NCBI RefSeq assembly: GCF_016892765.1
Contig: NZ_JAFEMD010000008.1
Coordinates: 62,001 to 126,000, forward strand
Direction: 5' to 3'
DNA length: 64,000 nucleotides
Source: Microvirga arvi
GTDB lineage: Bacteria; Pseudomonadota; Alphaproteobacteria; Rhizobiales; Beijerinckiaceae
Shown: piece by piece, positions 52,496-60,901 of the stretch
Numbering within the stretch: the first letter of the stretch is position 1
Layout: every line of letters begins with the position of its first letter
Notes under the pieces: model-generated
The model's database searches: none
The model's input: the letters and a program-made list of their open reading frames with translations, nothing else
What the model was told of the DNA's origin: nothing
Position numbers and translations under genes: made by a program

Positions 52496-53779
52496 TTACG
52501 CCGCATCCAGCGCCTGATTGAGATCGTCGATCAAGTCTTCCGTATCCTCGAGGCCGATCGACAGGCGCACCACTTCGGGACCGGCGCCGGCCTGCGTCTT
52601 CTGCTCGTCGGTGAGCTGGCGATGCGTGGTCGAGGCCGGGTGGATCACCAGGGAGCGGGTATCGCCGATATTGGCCAGGTGCGAGAACAGCTTGAGGTTA
52701 GACACCAGCTTCACGCCGGCCTCGTAGCCGCCCTTGAGGCCGAAGGTGAACACCGCTCCGGCGCCTTTGGGGCAGTACTGCTTGGCGAGGTTGTGGTAGC
52801 GATCCGAACGCAGGCCCGGATAGCTGACCCAGGAAACCTTGCTGTGGCTCGCCAGATGCTCGGCCACGGCGAGGGTGTTGTCCGAATGGCGCTGCATGCG
52901 CAGCGGCAGGGTCTCGATGCCGTTGAGGATGAGGAAGGCGTTGAAGGGCGACAGGGCAGGGCCGAGGTCGCGCAGGCCGAGCACACGGCAGGCGATGGCG
53001 AAGCCGAAATTCCCAAAAGTCTCGCCCAGAACCATCCCGGCATATTCCGGACGCGGCTTCGAGAGCATCGGGTAGCGGTCGTCGCCGGCAAAGTTGAACG
53101 AACCACCGTCCACGATAAGGCCGCCGACCGAGTTGCCATGGCCGCCGAGGAACTTGGTGGCCGAGTGCACGATGATGTCCGCCCCGTACTCGAAGGGCTT
53201 GATGAGGTAGGGCGTCGCCATCGTGTTGTCGACGATGAACGGGATGCGGTGTCTCTTGGCAATGGCCGCGATGGCCTGAAGATCGACGATCACGCCGCCC
53301 GGATTGGCAATCGATTCGACGAAGATCGCCTTCGTCTTGGGGGTGATGGCCGCCTCGAAGGACGAGGGGTCGTCCGAATCGGCCCAGACAACGTTCCAGC
53401 CGAAGTTTTTGTAGGCGTGGTTGAACTGATTGATCGATCCGCCATAGAGCTTCTTGGCTGCGATGAATTCGTCTCCTGGCTGAAGCAGGGTATGGAATGT
53501 GAGGAACTCCGCTGCGTGGCCTGACGCAACGGCAAGGGCCGCCGTGCCGCCCTCAAGCGCTGCGACACGCTCCTCGAGAACCGAACAGGTCGGGTTGCCG
53601 ATGCGGGAATAGATGTTGCCGAATGCCTGCAGGCCAAAGAGCGACGCCGCGTGGTCTACATCGTCAAAGACGAAGGACGTGGTCTGGTAGATCGGCGTCG
53701 CGCGGGCGCCGGTCGCTGCATCGGGGGCGGCCCCCGCATGAATGGCGAGCGTGTTGAAACCTGGCAGACGGTCGGTCAT
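52496..53779 (-). CDS. metY: O-acetylhomoserine sulfhydrylase
   Basis: The 427-residue PLP enzyme of the Cys/Met metabolism family joins O-acetylhomoserine with sulfide to make homocysteine. It shows the family start FNTLAIHAGAAPDAATGARATPIYQTTSFVF (cited by its ends at about residues 8-38), SRIGNPT, the PLP Lys in HSATKFLGGHG, and SLVIHPASTTH near the end. The length suits the O-acetylhomoserine rather than the cystathionine branch. No SAM riboswitch is visible upstream; a small palindrome-like GTTCT-N6-AGAAC lies at about 53814-53829. Confidence 0.92.
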   Translation of the reverse strand: MTDRLPGFNTLAIHAGAAPDAATGARATPIYQTTSFVFDDVDHAASLFGLQAFGNIYSRIGNPTCSVLEERVAALEGGTAALAVASGHAAEFLTFHTLLQPGDEFIAAKKLYGGSINQFNHAYKNFGWNVVWADSDDPSSFEAAITPKTKAIFVESIANPGGVIVDLQAIAAIAKRHRIPFIVDNTMATPYLIKPFEYGADIIVHSATKFLGGHGNSVGGLIVDGGSFNFAGDDRYPMLSKPRPEYAGMVLGETFGNFGFAIACRVLGLRDLGPALSPFNAFLILNGIETLPLRMQRHSDNTLAVAEHLASHSKVSWVSYPGLRSDRYHNLAKQYCPKGAGAVFTFGLKGGYEAGVKLVSNLKLFSHLANIGDTRSLVIHPASTTHRQLTDEQKTQAGAGPEVVRLSIGLEDTEDLIDDLNQALDAA

Positions 53780-53878
53780 GGCAGCAGCCTTTTCTTCTCA
53801 AGGGCGACATTATGTTCTCTTTAAAGAACGAAACGTTCGTCCGGTCAAGGAGGCCGTCTAAGCGGTTTCCGGTACGCT

Positions 53879-54403
53879 TTAAGAGCGATTGAGGCTGAGC
53901 TTCTGGAAGCCTTTTCCCGACAGAACCGGCTTCTTGGAGCTGATCATCCGTGAGTTGACACCCTGCCAGGAAATTTCGCCGGAGAGGCGGCCGAACTCGA
54001 TCTTCGGGCAGCGATCCATCACGACCTTCAGGCCCTTGGCCTCAGCCTTGCCTGCGGCCTCGTCGTTGCGCACCGAAAGCTGCATCCAAAGAACCTTCGG
54101 CAGCGGGTCGAGTGCCAGCGCCTCGTCCGTGATCGGCCCTGCCGCTTCCGAGTTGCGGAAGATCTCGACCATGTCGATTGGGACAGGCACGTCCTTCAGG
54201 GAGGCGTAGACCGGCTTGCCGAGAAGCTCAGTGCCGGCCAGGCCGGGATTGATCGGGATCACGTCGTAGCCCCGCTCCAGCAGGTACTTGGTCACGATCC
54301 AGCTCGGACGCGCCGGATTCTGCGAGGCGCCGACCAGGGCGATGGTCTTCACGCTGTTGAGGATGCCGCGGATGTATTCGTTTTGATAATTGTCGTGATT
54401 CAT
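53879..54403 (-). CDS. CoA-binding domain protein
   Basis: The 174-residue protein has the Rossmann-type CoA_binding domain: TIALVGASQNPARPSWIVTKYLLERGYDVIPINPG (cited by its ends) and VEIFRNSEAAGPITDEAL. It resembles the succinyl-CoA-synthetase alpha N-terminal fold and E. coli YccU. It probably binds CoA or a nucleotide; the role is unknown. I start at ATG 54403 (MNHDNYQNEYIRG). Confidence 0.85.
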   Translation of the reverse strand: MNHDNYQNEYIRGILNSVKTIALVGASQNPARPSWIVTKYLLERGYDVIPINPGLAGTELLGKPVYASLKDVPVPIDMVEIFRNSEAAGPITDEALALDPLPKVLWMQLSVRNDEAAGKAEAKGLKVVMDRCPKIEFGRLSGEISWQGVNSRMISSKKPVLSGKGFQKLSLNRS

Positions 54404-54454
54404 GAACGGAACGTATGGGATAGGGCAGGGCAGTTCAATGAGCATCGCAGATTC

Positions 54455-54892
54455 ATGGCAGCGCACCACCCCATCATGACCCGCGACGAGCTGACGGCTT
54501 TCCTCGACCGCGAGTTCCCGCAGATCCACATCGGCGGGCAGACCTATTTCGTGGATGAGGTCGGGCCCCTCTCGGCGCGGATGCGGATGAGCTACCACGA
54601 GCGCCATATTCGGCCGGGAGGAACGATCTCAGGACCAGCCATGATGGCACTGGCGGACCTCGCCCTCTATGTGGCGATCTTGGCCCATATCGGCCCTGTG
54701 GCGCTTGCCGTCACCACGAGCCTGAACTTCAACTTTCTGCGGAAGCCCGAGCAGCGGGACCTTGTCGCCGATTGCCGGCTGCTGAAGCTGGGCAAGCGGT
54801 TGGCAGTCGGCGACGTCTCCATCTATTCGGAGGGCAGCTCCGACGTGGTCTGCCACGCGACCGGGACCTATTCGATCCCGGACCGCCGCTGA
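54455..54892 (+). CDS. PaaI-type hotdog thioesterase
   Basis: The 145-residue protein has the hotdog fold of acyl-CoA thioesterases: HIRPGGTISGPAMMALADLALYVAIL with the conserved Gly and Asp, followed by NFNFLRKPEQRDLVADCRLLKLGKRLAVGDVSIYSEG. It should hydrolyse an acyl-CoA; the substrate is unknown. The start is either ATG 54455 or ATG 54476. It is divergent from the CoA-binding gene, so a shared theme of CoA metabolism is plausible. Confidence 0.85.
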   Translation: MAAHHPIMTRDELTAFLDREFPQIHIGGQTYFVDEVGPLSARMRMSYHERHIRPGGTISGPAMMALADLALYVAILAHIGPVALAVTTSLNFNFLRKPEQRDLVADCRLLKLGKRLAVGDVSIYSEGSSDVVCHATGTYSIPDRR

Positions 54893-54907
54893 TGCCGACG
54901 TGAGCGT

Positions 54908-55534
54908 TCAAGCCTTCGGCGGCAGGAGCGCATCGTCGATTGCACGGGCCTTGAGGGCGGCGGGACGGTTGCCGATCCGGTTCCAGTAGGCCTCGAAGGC
55001 GGGCCGCTTCTCCAAGGTCCCGAACATCATGCCCCAGCCGATCTGGGAGCCGACATAGACATCGGCGGCGCTGAACTGATCGCCTGCGATGTACTCGGAC
55101 TGGGAGACCGCATATTCCAGCGCGTTCAGCACATTCTCGATGGAGCCGTAGCCTATCATGCCCTGCCGCTCCGGCGGCACCTCGAAGCCGAAAGCTTTGT
55201 TGCTCAGGGCGGCCTCGACCGGCCCCGCTGCAAAGAACATCCAGCGGTAATATGTGCCCCGGTGAGGATCTCCGGGTGGTGGCGCCAGTCTCGCATTGGG
55301 AAAGGCATCGGCCAGATAGGCGCAGATCGCCGCCGCCTCGGTGACGACCGTTCCCTCATGAAGGATCGCGGGCACCTTGCCCATGGGATTGATCGCGCGG
55401 TAGCCGGGGGCCTTCATCTCTGGTCCGAAGGCCAGAACCTCTGTCCGATAGGCGCAGCCCGTTTCCTCCAGCATCCAGCGCACGATCCGCCCGCGCGACA
55501 TGGGATTCGTGAAGAAGATCAATTCATCAGCCAT
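54908..55534 (-). CDS. Glutathione S-transferase family protein
   Basis: The 208-residue protein has an N-terminal thioredoxin-like domain (FFTNPMSRGRIVRWMLEETG, INPMGKVPAI with the cis-Pro, TEAAAICAYLAD) and an all-helical C-terminal domain. The Ser in NPMSRGR is the likely glutathione-activating residue. It acts in the cytoplasm on unknown electrophiles. It is convergent with the thioesterase gene, 15 bp apart. Confidence 0.87.
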   Translation of the reverse strand: MADELIFFTNPMSRGRIVRWMLEETGCAYRTEVLAFGPEMKAPGYRAINPMGKVPAILHEGTVVTEAAAICAYLADAFPNARLAPPPGDPHRGTYYRWMFFAAGPVEAALSNKAFGFEVPPERQGMIGYGSIENVLNALEYAVSQSEYIAGDQFSAADVYVGSQIGWGMMFGTLEKRPAFEAYWNRIGNRPAALKARAIDDALLPPKA

Positions 55535-55645
55535 GGAGTGCCCCTCTTTCTAGCTGCGGAACCGATTGTGCCCTAGTCTGCCGGCTAAGCATAGCCTCGG
55601 CACATCCAAGCTTAAATTCATGTGGTTTCTAATTACCTCATATGC

Positions 55646-55659
55646 GGTATTTAAATACC
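55646..55659. promoter_or_regulatory. Palindrome in the GST-rplM intergenic region
   Basis: GGTATTTAAATACC is a perfect 14-bp palindrome, 112 bp before the GST start and 76 bp before the rplM -35. It is a plausible operator for the minus-strand GST gene. Confidence 0.35.
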
Positions 55660-55721
55660 TGATGACGATAAGTAATTGAATTAAATGCAGATTTAAGGTC
55701 TGCCGACCAGTTGGTTTCGTG

Positions 55722-55787
55722 TTGACTTGCCCATATGAAAATACTAAACAGCTCTCACTCGCCGCCGCATTTCGCGGCGGTTTGTCG
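55722..55787 (+). promoter_or_regulatory. rplM promoter and leader hairpin
   Basis: TTGACT (55722-55727), 17 bp, then TAAACA (55745-55750) form a likely promoter. In the leader CCGCCGC (55762-55768), loop ATTTC and GCGGCGG (55774-55780) are followed by TTTGTCGTTT, a terminator-like hairpin 50 nt before the rplM start. It may be an attenuator or a binding site for ribosomal-protein feedback. Confidence 0.5.
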
Positions 55788-55829
55788 TTTCAGAACCTGA
55801 GCCATATGGCTCTAACGGGATACAGCGCA

Positions 55830-56294
55830 ATGAAGACTACAACTTCGCTGAAGCCCGCCGAGGTCGAGAAGAAGTGGGTTGTGATCGACGCGAAGGGCCT
55901 CGTTGTAGGCCGTCTCGCTTCGGTCGTTGCCATGCGCCTGCGTGGCAAGCACAAGGCGAACTACACGCCCCACGTCGACTGCGGCGACAACGTCATCGTC
56001 ATCAACGCCGACAAGGTGGTGTTCACCGGCCGCAAGCGCGAGCAGAAGGTGTACTACCACCACACCGGTTATCCGGGCGGCATCAAGGAGCGCACCGCGA
56101 AGTTCATTCTCGACGGTCGCTTCCCCGAGCGCGTGGTCGAGAAGGCTGTGGAGCGCATGCTCCCCCGAGGCCCGCTCTTCCGTCAAATCATGGGCAACCT
56201 GCGCGTCTACAAAGGCGCTGAGCATCCGCATACGGCTCAGCAGCCGGAAGCGCTGGATGTTGGTGCCCTCAACAGCAAGAACGTGAGGGCTTAA
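55830..56294 (+). CDS. rplM: 50S ribosomal protein L13
   Basis: The 154-residue protein matches L13: [66 protein letters not shown] and the C-terminal [14 protein letters not shown]13 is an early 50S assembly protein. I start at ATG 55830 ([12 protein letters not shown]), the normal start. It is followed by rpsI after 4 bp, the universal L13-S9 operon. Confidence 0.97.
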   Translation: MKTTTSLKPAEVEKKWVVIDAKGLVVGRLASVVAMRLRGKHKANYTPHVDCGDNVIVINADKVVFTGRKREQKVYYHHTGYPGGIKERTAKFILDGRFPERVVEKAVERMLPRGPLFRQIMGNLRVYKGAEHPHTAQQPEALDVGALNSKNVRA

Positions 56295-56298
56295 ATCC

Positions 56299-56775
56299 AT
56301 GGCGACCCTTCAGTCTCTCGCCGATCTGGGCCAGAACCCCCAGACCGCCGCTCCGGAAGCTCCGAAGCACGTCCAGAAGCTCGATACGCTCGGCCGCGCC
56401 TATGCCACCGGCAAGCGCAAGGACGCGGTTGCCCGCGTCTGGATCAAGCCCGGCTCCGGCAAGATCGTCATCAACGGCCGTGCGGTCGAGGTGTACTTCG
56501 CCCGCCCCGTGCTCCGCATGATCCTGGCGCAGCCGCTCCAGATCGCCCAGCGCGAAGGCCAGTACGACATCACCGTCAACGTTGACGGCGGCGGTCTCTC
56601 CGGCCAGGCCGGCGCGGTCCGTCACGGCCTCGCCAAGGCGCTGACCTACTACGAGCCGGACCTTCGCGGCCCGCTCAAGAAGGAAGGCTTCCTGACCCGC
56701 GATCCGCGCGTCGTCGAGCGTAAGAAGTACGGCAAGAAGAAGGCCCGCCGCAGCTTCCAGTTCTCGAAGCGCTAA
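56299..56775 (+). CDS. rpsI: 30S ribosomal protein S9
   Basis: The 158-residue protein has the S9 signatures [36 protein letters not shown] and the basic tail [17 protein letters not shown] that reaches the P-site tRNA. The N-terminal 30 residues are an alphaproteobacterial-type extension. It is co-transcribed with rplM and ends at a strong terminator, so argC downstream needs its own promoter. Confidence 0.97.
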   Translation: MATLQSLADLGQNPQTAAPEAPKHVQKLDTLGRAYATGKRKDAVARVWIKPGSGKIVINGRAVEVYFARPVLRMILAQPLQIAQREGQYDITVNVDGGGLSGQAGAVRHGLAKALTYYEPDLRGPLKKEGFLTRDPRVVERKKYGKKKARRSFQFSKR

Positions 56776-56800
56776 GGCTCCTTCAGCCAAAGATTTTGGA

Positions 56801-56830
56801 AAGGGCGGCTCTCGGGCCGCCCTTTTTGTT
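56801..56830 (+). terminator. Intrinsic terminator of rplM-rpsI
   Basis: AAGGGCGGC (56801-56809) pairs with GCCGCCCTT (56816-56824) and is followed by TTTGTTT. Confidence 0.88.
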
Positions 56831-56885
56831 TGTCTTTATGGCTGCGCTTGTTGACAGGGCAGGCCTTCGACCCCATACAAGCGGC

Positions 56886-56945
56886 ATGAGCCAGAGCCTT
56901 TTCAGCCTCCGACGCCGAATGAATGCCGCCCCGGCGCGCGTGTGA
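56886..56945 (+). CDS. Arginine leader peptide (argC leader)
   Basis: The 19-codon frame reads MSQSLFSLRRRMNAAPARV and ends at TGA 56943-56945. Four of 19 residues are Arg, three in a row. No ribosome-binding site precedes it, and the predicted transcript starts at its ATG, so it would be translated leaderless, as is known for the trp leader trpL of Sinorhizobium meliloti. Its stop lies 26 nt before the terminator stem. Confidence 0.75.
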   Translation: MSQSLFSLRRRMNAAPARV

Positions 56946-56971
56946 GGACGGCTGTCTGATAGCCTGAACGC

Positions 56972-57003
56972 AAGCCGCGCCGATGCGCGGCTTTTTTGTT
57001 TTC
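56972..57003 (+). terminator. Intrinsic terminator between argC leader and argC
   Basis: AAGCCGCGC (56972-56980), loop CGAT and GCGCGGCTT (56985-56993), followed by TTTTGTTTT. It lies 68 bp before argC. Confidence 0.88.
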
Positions 57004-57070
57004 CCAAGAACCATATTGGCGCTATCGGCTTTGCCTAGGATCAGGCGGCCACAGGTGCAACGGATCGACC

Positions 57071-58039
57071 ATGACGACCATGACACAAAGCTCAGCAGAT
57101 TTCGGCTCGAGGACAAAGACTGTCTTCATCGACGGGGAGGCGGGCACCACCGGCCTCGGCATTCGCGAGCGCCTGAAGGACGTGCCCGGCGTGGCGATCC
57201 GCAGCATCGATCCGGAGCGGCGGAAGGACCCGGCTGCCAAGCGCGAGATTCTGGCTGAGGTCGATCTGGTGGTGCTCTGCCTCCACGACGATGCAGCACG
57301 CGAGACCGTGAGCCTCGTTGAGGACTTGAGCGGCCACAAGCCCCGGATCCTCGATGCCAGCACGGCGCACCGGGTCAGTCCCGGCTGGGTCTACGGCTTT
57401 GCCGAACTCGACCGCACACAGCGCGACGCGATCGCCAAGGCCGAGCGGGTCGCCAATCCCGGCTGCTATCCGACCGGCGCGATCGCACTCGTCCGGCCTC
57501 TGGTGGATGCTGGCCTCGTCCCGGCCGATTATCCGATCAGCGTGAATGCGGTGAGTGGCTACAGCGGCGGCGGGCGCTCGATGATCGAGGCCTATGAGGC
57601 CGGCACGGCTCCGGCCTTCGAACTCTACGGCCTCGGGTTTGAGCACAAGCATGTGCCCGAGCTGCAGAAGTACACGGGCCTGATCCGGCGGCCGATTTTC
57701 ATCCCCTCGGTGGGCAACTTCCGGCAGGGCATGCTGGTGAGCGTGCCGCTCCACCTCGACATGCTGCCCGGCAAGCCGAAGGCTGCGGATCTCGAGGCGG
57801 CGCTCATGGGGCACTACCAAGGCAGCGGCTTGGTCAGCGTGGTGCCTACGATCGTGGGGGAGAAGAAGGTCGGGCGTCTCGAGCCGGAGGCCCTGAACGA
57901 TACGGACCGGCTCGAACTCTTCGTCTTCCAGCACGACAGCTATAACCATGCCGTCCTGGTGGCTCGTCTCGACAATCTCGGCAAGGGCGCATCGGGCGCC
58001 GCCGTGCAGAACATCCAGCTCATGCTGGGGCTGATCTGA
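57071..58039 (+). CDS. argC: N-acetyl-gamma-glutamyl-phosphate reductase
   Basis: ArgC catalyses the NADPH-dependent third step of arginine synthesis. The 322-residue protein is of the shorter type 2 class: an N-terminal Rossmann motif ([20 protein letters not shown]), DASTAHR, the catalytic Cys132 in [14 protein letters not shown] and a late His in [10 protein letters not shown] start at ATG 57071 ([11 protein letters not shown]). Its position after rplM-rpsI is common in Rhizobiales. The attenuator upstream suggests control by arginyl-tRNA supply. Confidence 0.94.
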   Translation: MTTMTQSSADFGSRTKTVFIDGEAGTTGLGIRERLKDVPGVAIRSIDPERRKDPAAKREILAEVDLVVLCLHDDAARETVSLVEDLSGHKPRILDASTAHRVSPGWVYGFAELDRTQRDAIAKAERVANPGCYPTGAIALVRPLVDAGLVPADYPISVNAVSGYSGGGRSMIEAYEAGTAPAFELYGLGFEHKHVPELQKYTGLIRRPIFIPSVGNFRQGMLVSVPLHLDMLPGKPKAADLEAALMGHYQGSGLVSVVPTIVGEKKVGRLEPEALNDTDRLELFVFQHDSYNHAVLVARLDNLGKGASGAAVQNIQLMLGLI

Positions 58040-58058
58040 AACAGAGCGCCACCCCCGC

Positions 58059-58212
58059 TGTCATTCCGGGGCCGCGCAGCGGAGCCCGACCCGAAGGGCC
58101 GCGCCGAAGGCGTGGAAATCCATAACCGCCAGGATTGCAGAAAGAGGTGCAATGCTGACCGTGCTTTCCTGAAGCGTCGCGGTTATGGATCCCCGCCTTC
58201 GCGGGGATGACA
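58059..58212. repeat. Intergenic palindromic repeat element
   Basis: The 154-bp segment has terminal inverted repeats TGTCAT (58059-58064) and ATGACA (58207-58212), and a perfect internal 12-bp inverted pair ATCCATAACCGC (58118-58129) and GCGGTTATGGAT (58179-58190). The CCCCGCCTTCGCGGGG end is a hairpin. Sequences of this look (TCATTCCGGGGC, CCTTCGCGGGGATGAC) are dispersed in many Rhizobiales genomes. It lies between convergent argC and the hydrolase gene and could serve as a terminator. Confidence 0.6.
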
Positions 58213-58263
58213 CGAGGTGTTAGCGAGGCGCGATTATGGCATAAGCGCGCTTCTCCTGATGGG

Positions 58264-59148
58264 CTACTGCCCCTTCCAGCTCCGGCTCGTGCCCGGTGCA
58301 TTGTCCTCGAATGCGACGAAGCGCTGGCGCTGCTCGCCAAGGCCTTCGATGCCAAGCGACACCACGTCGCCGGCCTTGAGGAAGCGCGGAGGCTTCAGGG
58401 CCATGCCGACGCCGGGCGGCGTGCCCGTGGTAATCACGTCGCCGGGTTCCAGAATCATGAAGTGGGAGACGTAGGAGACGATCTGCGCCACGTTGAAGAT
58501 CATGGTCTTCGTCGAGCCGGTTTGCATGCGCTCGCCATTCACATCGAGCCACATGGAGAGGTTCTGAGGGTCGGGGATTTCGTCCCTGGTCACCAGCCAA
58601 GGGCCGAGAGGTCCGAAAGTCGGGCACCCTTTGCCCTTGGTCCAGGTGCCGCCGCGCTCGATCTGGAATTCGCGCTCGGAAACGTCGTTGCAGACGCAGT
58701 AGCCGGCCACATAGTTGAAGGCCTCGTTGGCGCCGATATAGGAGGCGCGCTCGCCGATCACGATAGCGAGTTCCACCTCCCAATCCGTCTTCTGCGAGCC
58801 GCGCGGGATGATCACGTCGTCATGGGGGCCGACGATGCAGGACGGTGCCTTGTTGAAGACGATGGGCTCGGCCGGAATGGCTGCGCCCGTCTCGGCCGCA
58901 TGGTCGGCATAGTTCAGCCCGATGGCGATGAAATTGCGGACCTGCCCCACGCAGGCTCCCAGGCGCTGGCCCGAAGGGGCAAGGGGGAGGGTGCTCGGGT
59001 CCGTCTGGCGAATGCGGTCCAGCGTCTGCGAGGACAGAGTCGCTCCGGTAACGTCAGGAATAAGCCCCGACAGATCCCGGACCTGCCCGTCGGCGTCCAG
59101 CAGTCCCGGCTTCTCCTGCCCGGCTTCCCCAAATCTCACCAGCTTCAT
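58264..59148 (-). CDS. Fumarylacetoacetate hydrolase family protein
   Basis: The 294-residue protein has the FAH domain from about residue 75: IGLNYADHAAETG, the metal-site acidic residues DWEVELAIVIG, CNDVSEREFQ, TGTPPGVGMALKP. Similar proteins include 2,4-diketo-3-deoxy-L-fuconate hydrolases and acylpyruvases; the substrate cannot be told. ATG 59148 has AGGAG 6 nt upstream; a TTG one codon earlier is not needed. Confidence 0.9.
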   Translation of the reverse strand: MKLVRFGEAGQEKPGLLDADGQVRDLSGLIPDVTGATLSSQTLDRIRQTDPSTLPLAPSGQRLGACVGQVRNFIAIGLNYADHAAETGAAIPAEPIVFNKAPSCIVGPHDDVIIPRGSQKTDWEVELAIVIGERASYIGANEAFNYVAGYCVCNDVSEREFQIERGGTWTKGKGCPTFGPLGPWLVTRDEIPDPQNLSMWLDVNGERMQTGSTKTMIFNVAQIVSYVSHFMILEPGDVITTGTPPGVGMALKPPRFLKAGDVVSLGIEGLGEQRQRFVAFEDNAPGTSRSWKGQ

Positions 59149-59151
59149 CAA

Positions 59152-59528
59152 GCGCTCCTCTCGTTACGATACCGGCATAATCGGCGCGGCTGCTTCGTGC
59201 AAGAATGCACTTTCAGGCGTAAACATGTTGCTGTTTTGCCACGAGACCGCACAAAGTGGGGAATTTCCGCCTCTTCAGTATTCGAAGCAGAGACCGGCAA
59301 CGGTCATTCCAATACATCGGTTTACATATGAACCATTAGGGCATGCTTTGAGAATACTGAATTTTTTGAGAGTATTTCGAAGTAAAATTCACATCGAATT
59401 CTAAAATTTAGCATATGTTAACAATCTAAGCGCGGCGCATAATCGGATTGCGGCGGAATTTAAGCGTTGGCACATTGGCCCCAAGGCGGGATTCGCCCGC
59501 AGAAGAAACAAATGGGTAGGAAAACTCC
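59152..59528. other. Divergent intergenic promoter region
   Basis: No gene is visible in this stretch. The AT-rich part (about 59320-59430) probably holds the promoter of the FadL-type gene, and the left end that of the hydrolase gene. I see no strong palindrome. Confidence 0.5.
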
Positions 59529-60821
59529 ATGAGTCGTCTCTCTCGTCCTTTGACCCTTGCTGCAGTCTCTCTTGCAGCTCTCGTCGCCGCTCAGGGCGGC
59601 GCCCAGGCCGGTGGCTTCGCCATCCGCGAGCAGAGCGCCACGGCTCAGGGTCTTTCCTTCGCCGGTGCCGCATCGGGTTCGGGCTACCTCTCGTCCATGT
59701 TCTGGAACCCCGCCGCCATTACGATGATGCCCGGCTGGCAGACCGATGCGAGCCTGTCGCTCATCGTCCCGCGGGTCGACATCAACCCACTGCCGTCCGT
59801 TCCGACCTTCGCTCTCGGCGGGTCCGGCGACATCGGCCAGGATGCGCTCGTTGCGGCGAGCTACAACTCCTACCAGATCAACGACATGCTGTGGGTCGGC
59901 CTCTCCGCCACCTCGCCCTACGGCCTCGTGACGGATCCGCGGGACAACTGGTCCGGTCAGGTCTATTCCCGTTCGTCGAGGGTCTTCTCCGTCAACGTCA
60001 ACCCGGTCGTCGGCGTGAAGCTGAACGACTGGTTCTCGGTTGCGGTCGGCCCGTCCCTTCAGTACTTCGACATCAAGCTCAAGCGGGCGGCAGGCGTGGC
60101 GCCCGGCGCACCGAGCGTCATCCTCGACGGCGACGACATCGGTTTCGGCTTCACGGCCGGTGTGACGATCACGCCGTTCGCCGGCACGACGATCGGTCTC
60201 GGCTATCGCTCACGGATCGAGCATGGCCTTGAAGGTACGGTCTCCATCCCGGGTCCGACCGGCATCATTCCGATCAGCTCCGATCTGAGCACCCCGGACC
60301 AGCTCACCCTCGGCATCTCGCATGCCTTCACGCCCGCCTTGACGGTGCATGCGGGTTTCGAGTGGACGAACTGGAGCATTCTTGAGACGCCTCTCGTCAC
60401 CGGCCCCGGCGGCGTTGTCGTCACCGACCTGCCCCTCAACTACGACGACGGCTATTTCTACTCCCTCGGTTTCGACTACAAGCTGAACGACCAGCTCACC
60501 CTGCGCGCCGGCTTGGCCTACGAGGAATCGCCGATCGACACGAACATCCGTTCCACCCGTCTGCCCGACAATGACCGCATCTGGGCGTCTGTCGGCGCCA
60601 GCTACCAGTGGAACAACAAGCTGTCCTTCGACCTCGCCTACACCCACATCTTCACGAAAGAGACGGATATCCGTATCGTTCCCGGGCATCAGGACTTCGA
60701 AGGGCTTCCCTTCCTTGCCGATGTGGATGCCAGCACGGATATCGTGACAGTCGGTCTGCGCTATCGCTGGGACGATCCGGTGGTTGCCATCCCGGCGGCT
60801 CCGATCGTTCGCAAGTACTGA
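59529..60821 (+). CDS. FadL/OmpP1-family outer-membrane transporter
   Basis: The 430-residue product has a signal peptide (LTLAAVSLAALVAAQGGAQA), then GGFAIREQSATAQGLSFAGAAS, the conserved N-terminal hatch with NPAAI (SSMFWNPAAIT), and a 14-strand-type beta-barrel ending in an aromatic residue (VRKY). FadL-type channels let long-chain fatty acids or other hydrophobic compounds cross the outer membrane. A PHA synthase gene lies convergently downstream, which fits fatty-acid feeding into PHA, but this is inference. Confidence 0.9.
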   Translation: MSRLSRPLTLAAVSLAALVAAQGGAQAGGFAIREQSATAQGLSFAGAASGSGYLSSMFWNPAAITMMPGWQTDASLSLIVPRVDINPLPSVPTFALGGSGDIGQDALVAASYNSYQINDMLWVGLSATSPYGLVTDPRDNWSGQVYSRSSRVFSVNVNPVVGVKLNDWFSVAVGPSLQYFDIKLKRAAGVAPGAPSVILDGDDIGFGFTAGVTITPFAGTTIGLGYRSRIEHGLEGTVSIPGPTGIIPISSDLSTPDQLTLGISHAFTPALTVHAGFEWTNWSILETPLVTGPGGVVVTDLPLNYDDGYFYSLGFDYKLNDQLTLRAGLAYEESPIDTNIRSTRLPDNDRIWASVGASYQWNNKLSFDLAYTHIFTKETDIRIVPGHQDFEGLPFLADVDASTDIVTVGLRYRWDDPVVAIPAAPIVRKY

Positions 60822-60845
60822 GTTCTTCAGTAACTAGACAACAAG

Positions 60846-60875
60846 AAGGCCGGCGTTTCGCCGGCCTTTCGTTTT
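60846..60875. terminator. Intrinsic terminator of the FadL-type gene
   Basis: AAGGCCGGCG (60846-60855), loop TTT and CGCCGGCCTT (60859-60868), followed by TCGTTTTT. Confidence 0.85.
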
Positions 60876-60901
60876 TGGGTATGGGCAAAGAAAATGAAGC
60901 T

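Larger units (their letters stand above)
56851..57003 (+). promoter_or_regulatory. Candidate arginine attenuator upstream of argC
   Basis: TTGACA (56851-56856), 17 bp, then CATACA (56874-56879) form a promoter whose start site falls at or near the A of an ATG at 56886. That ATG opens a 19-codon leader with CGA CGC CGA. CGCCG (56913-56917, in those Arg codons) can pair with CGGCG (56932-56936). GGCGCG (56933-56938) can instead pair with CGCGCC (56976-56981), which would break the terminator AAGCCGCGC (56972-56980) with GCGCGGCTT (56985-56993) and its T run. This is the classic leader-peptide attenuation layout. Confidence 0.78.

Noticed and set aside
53780-53880. SAM-II riboswitch upstream of metY
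   Set aside because: The leader lacks the conserved pseudoknot elements; only a weak GTTCT/AGAAC pair is present.
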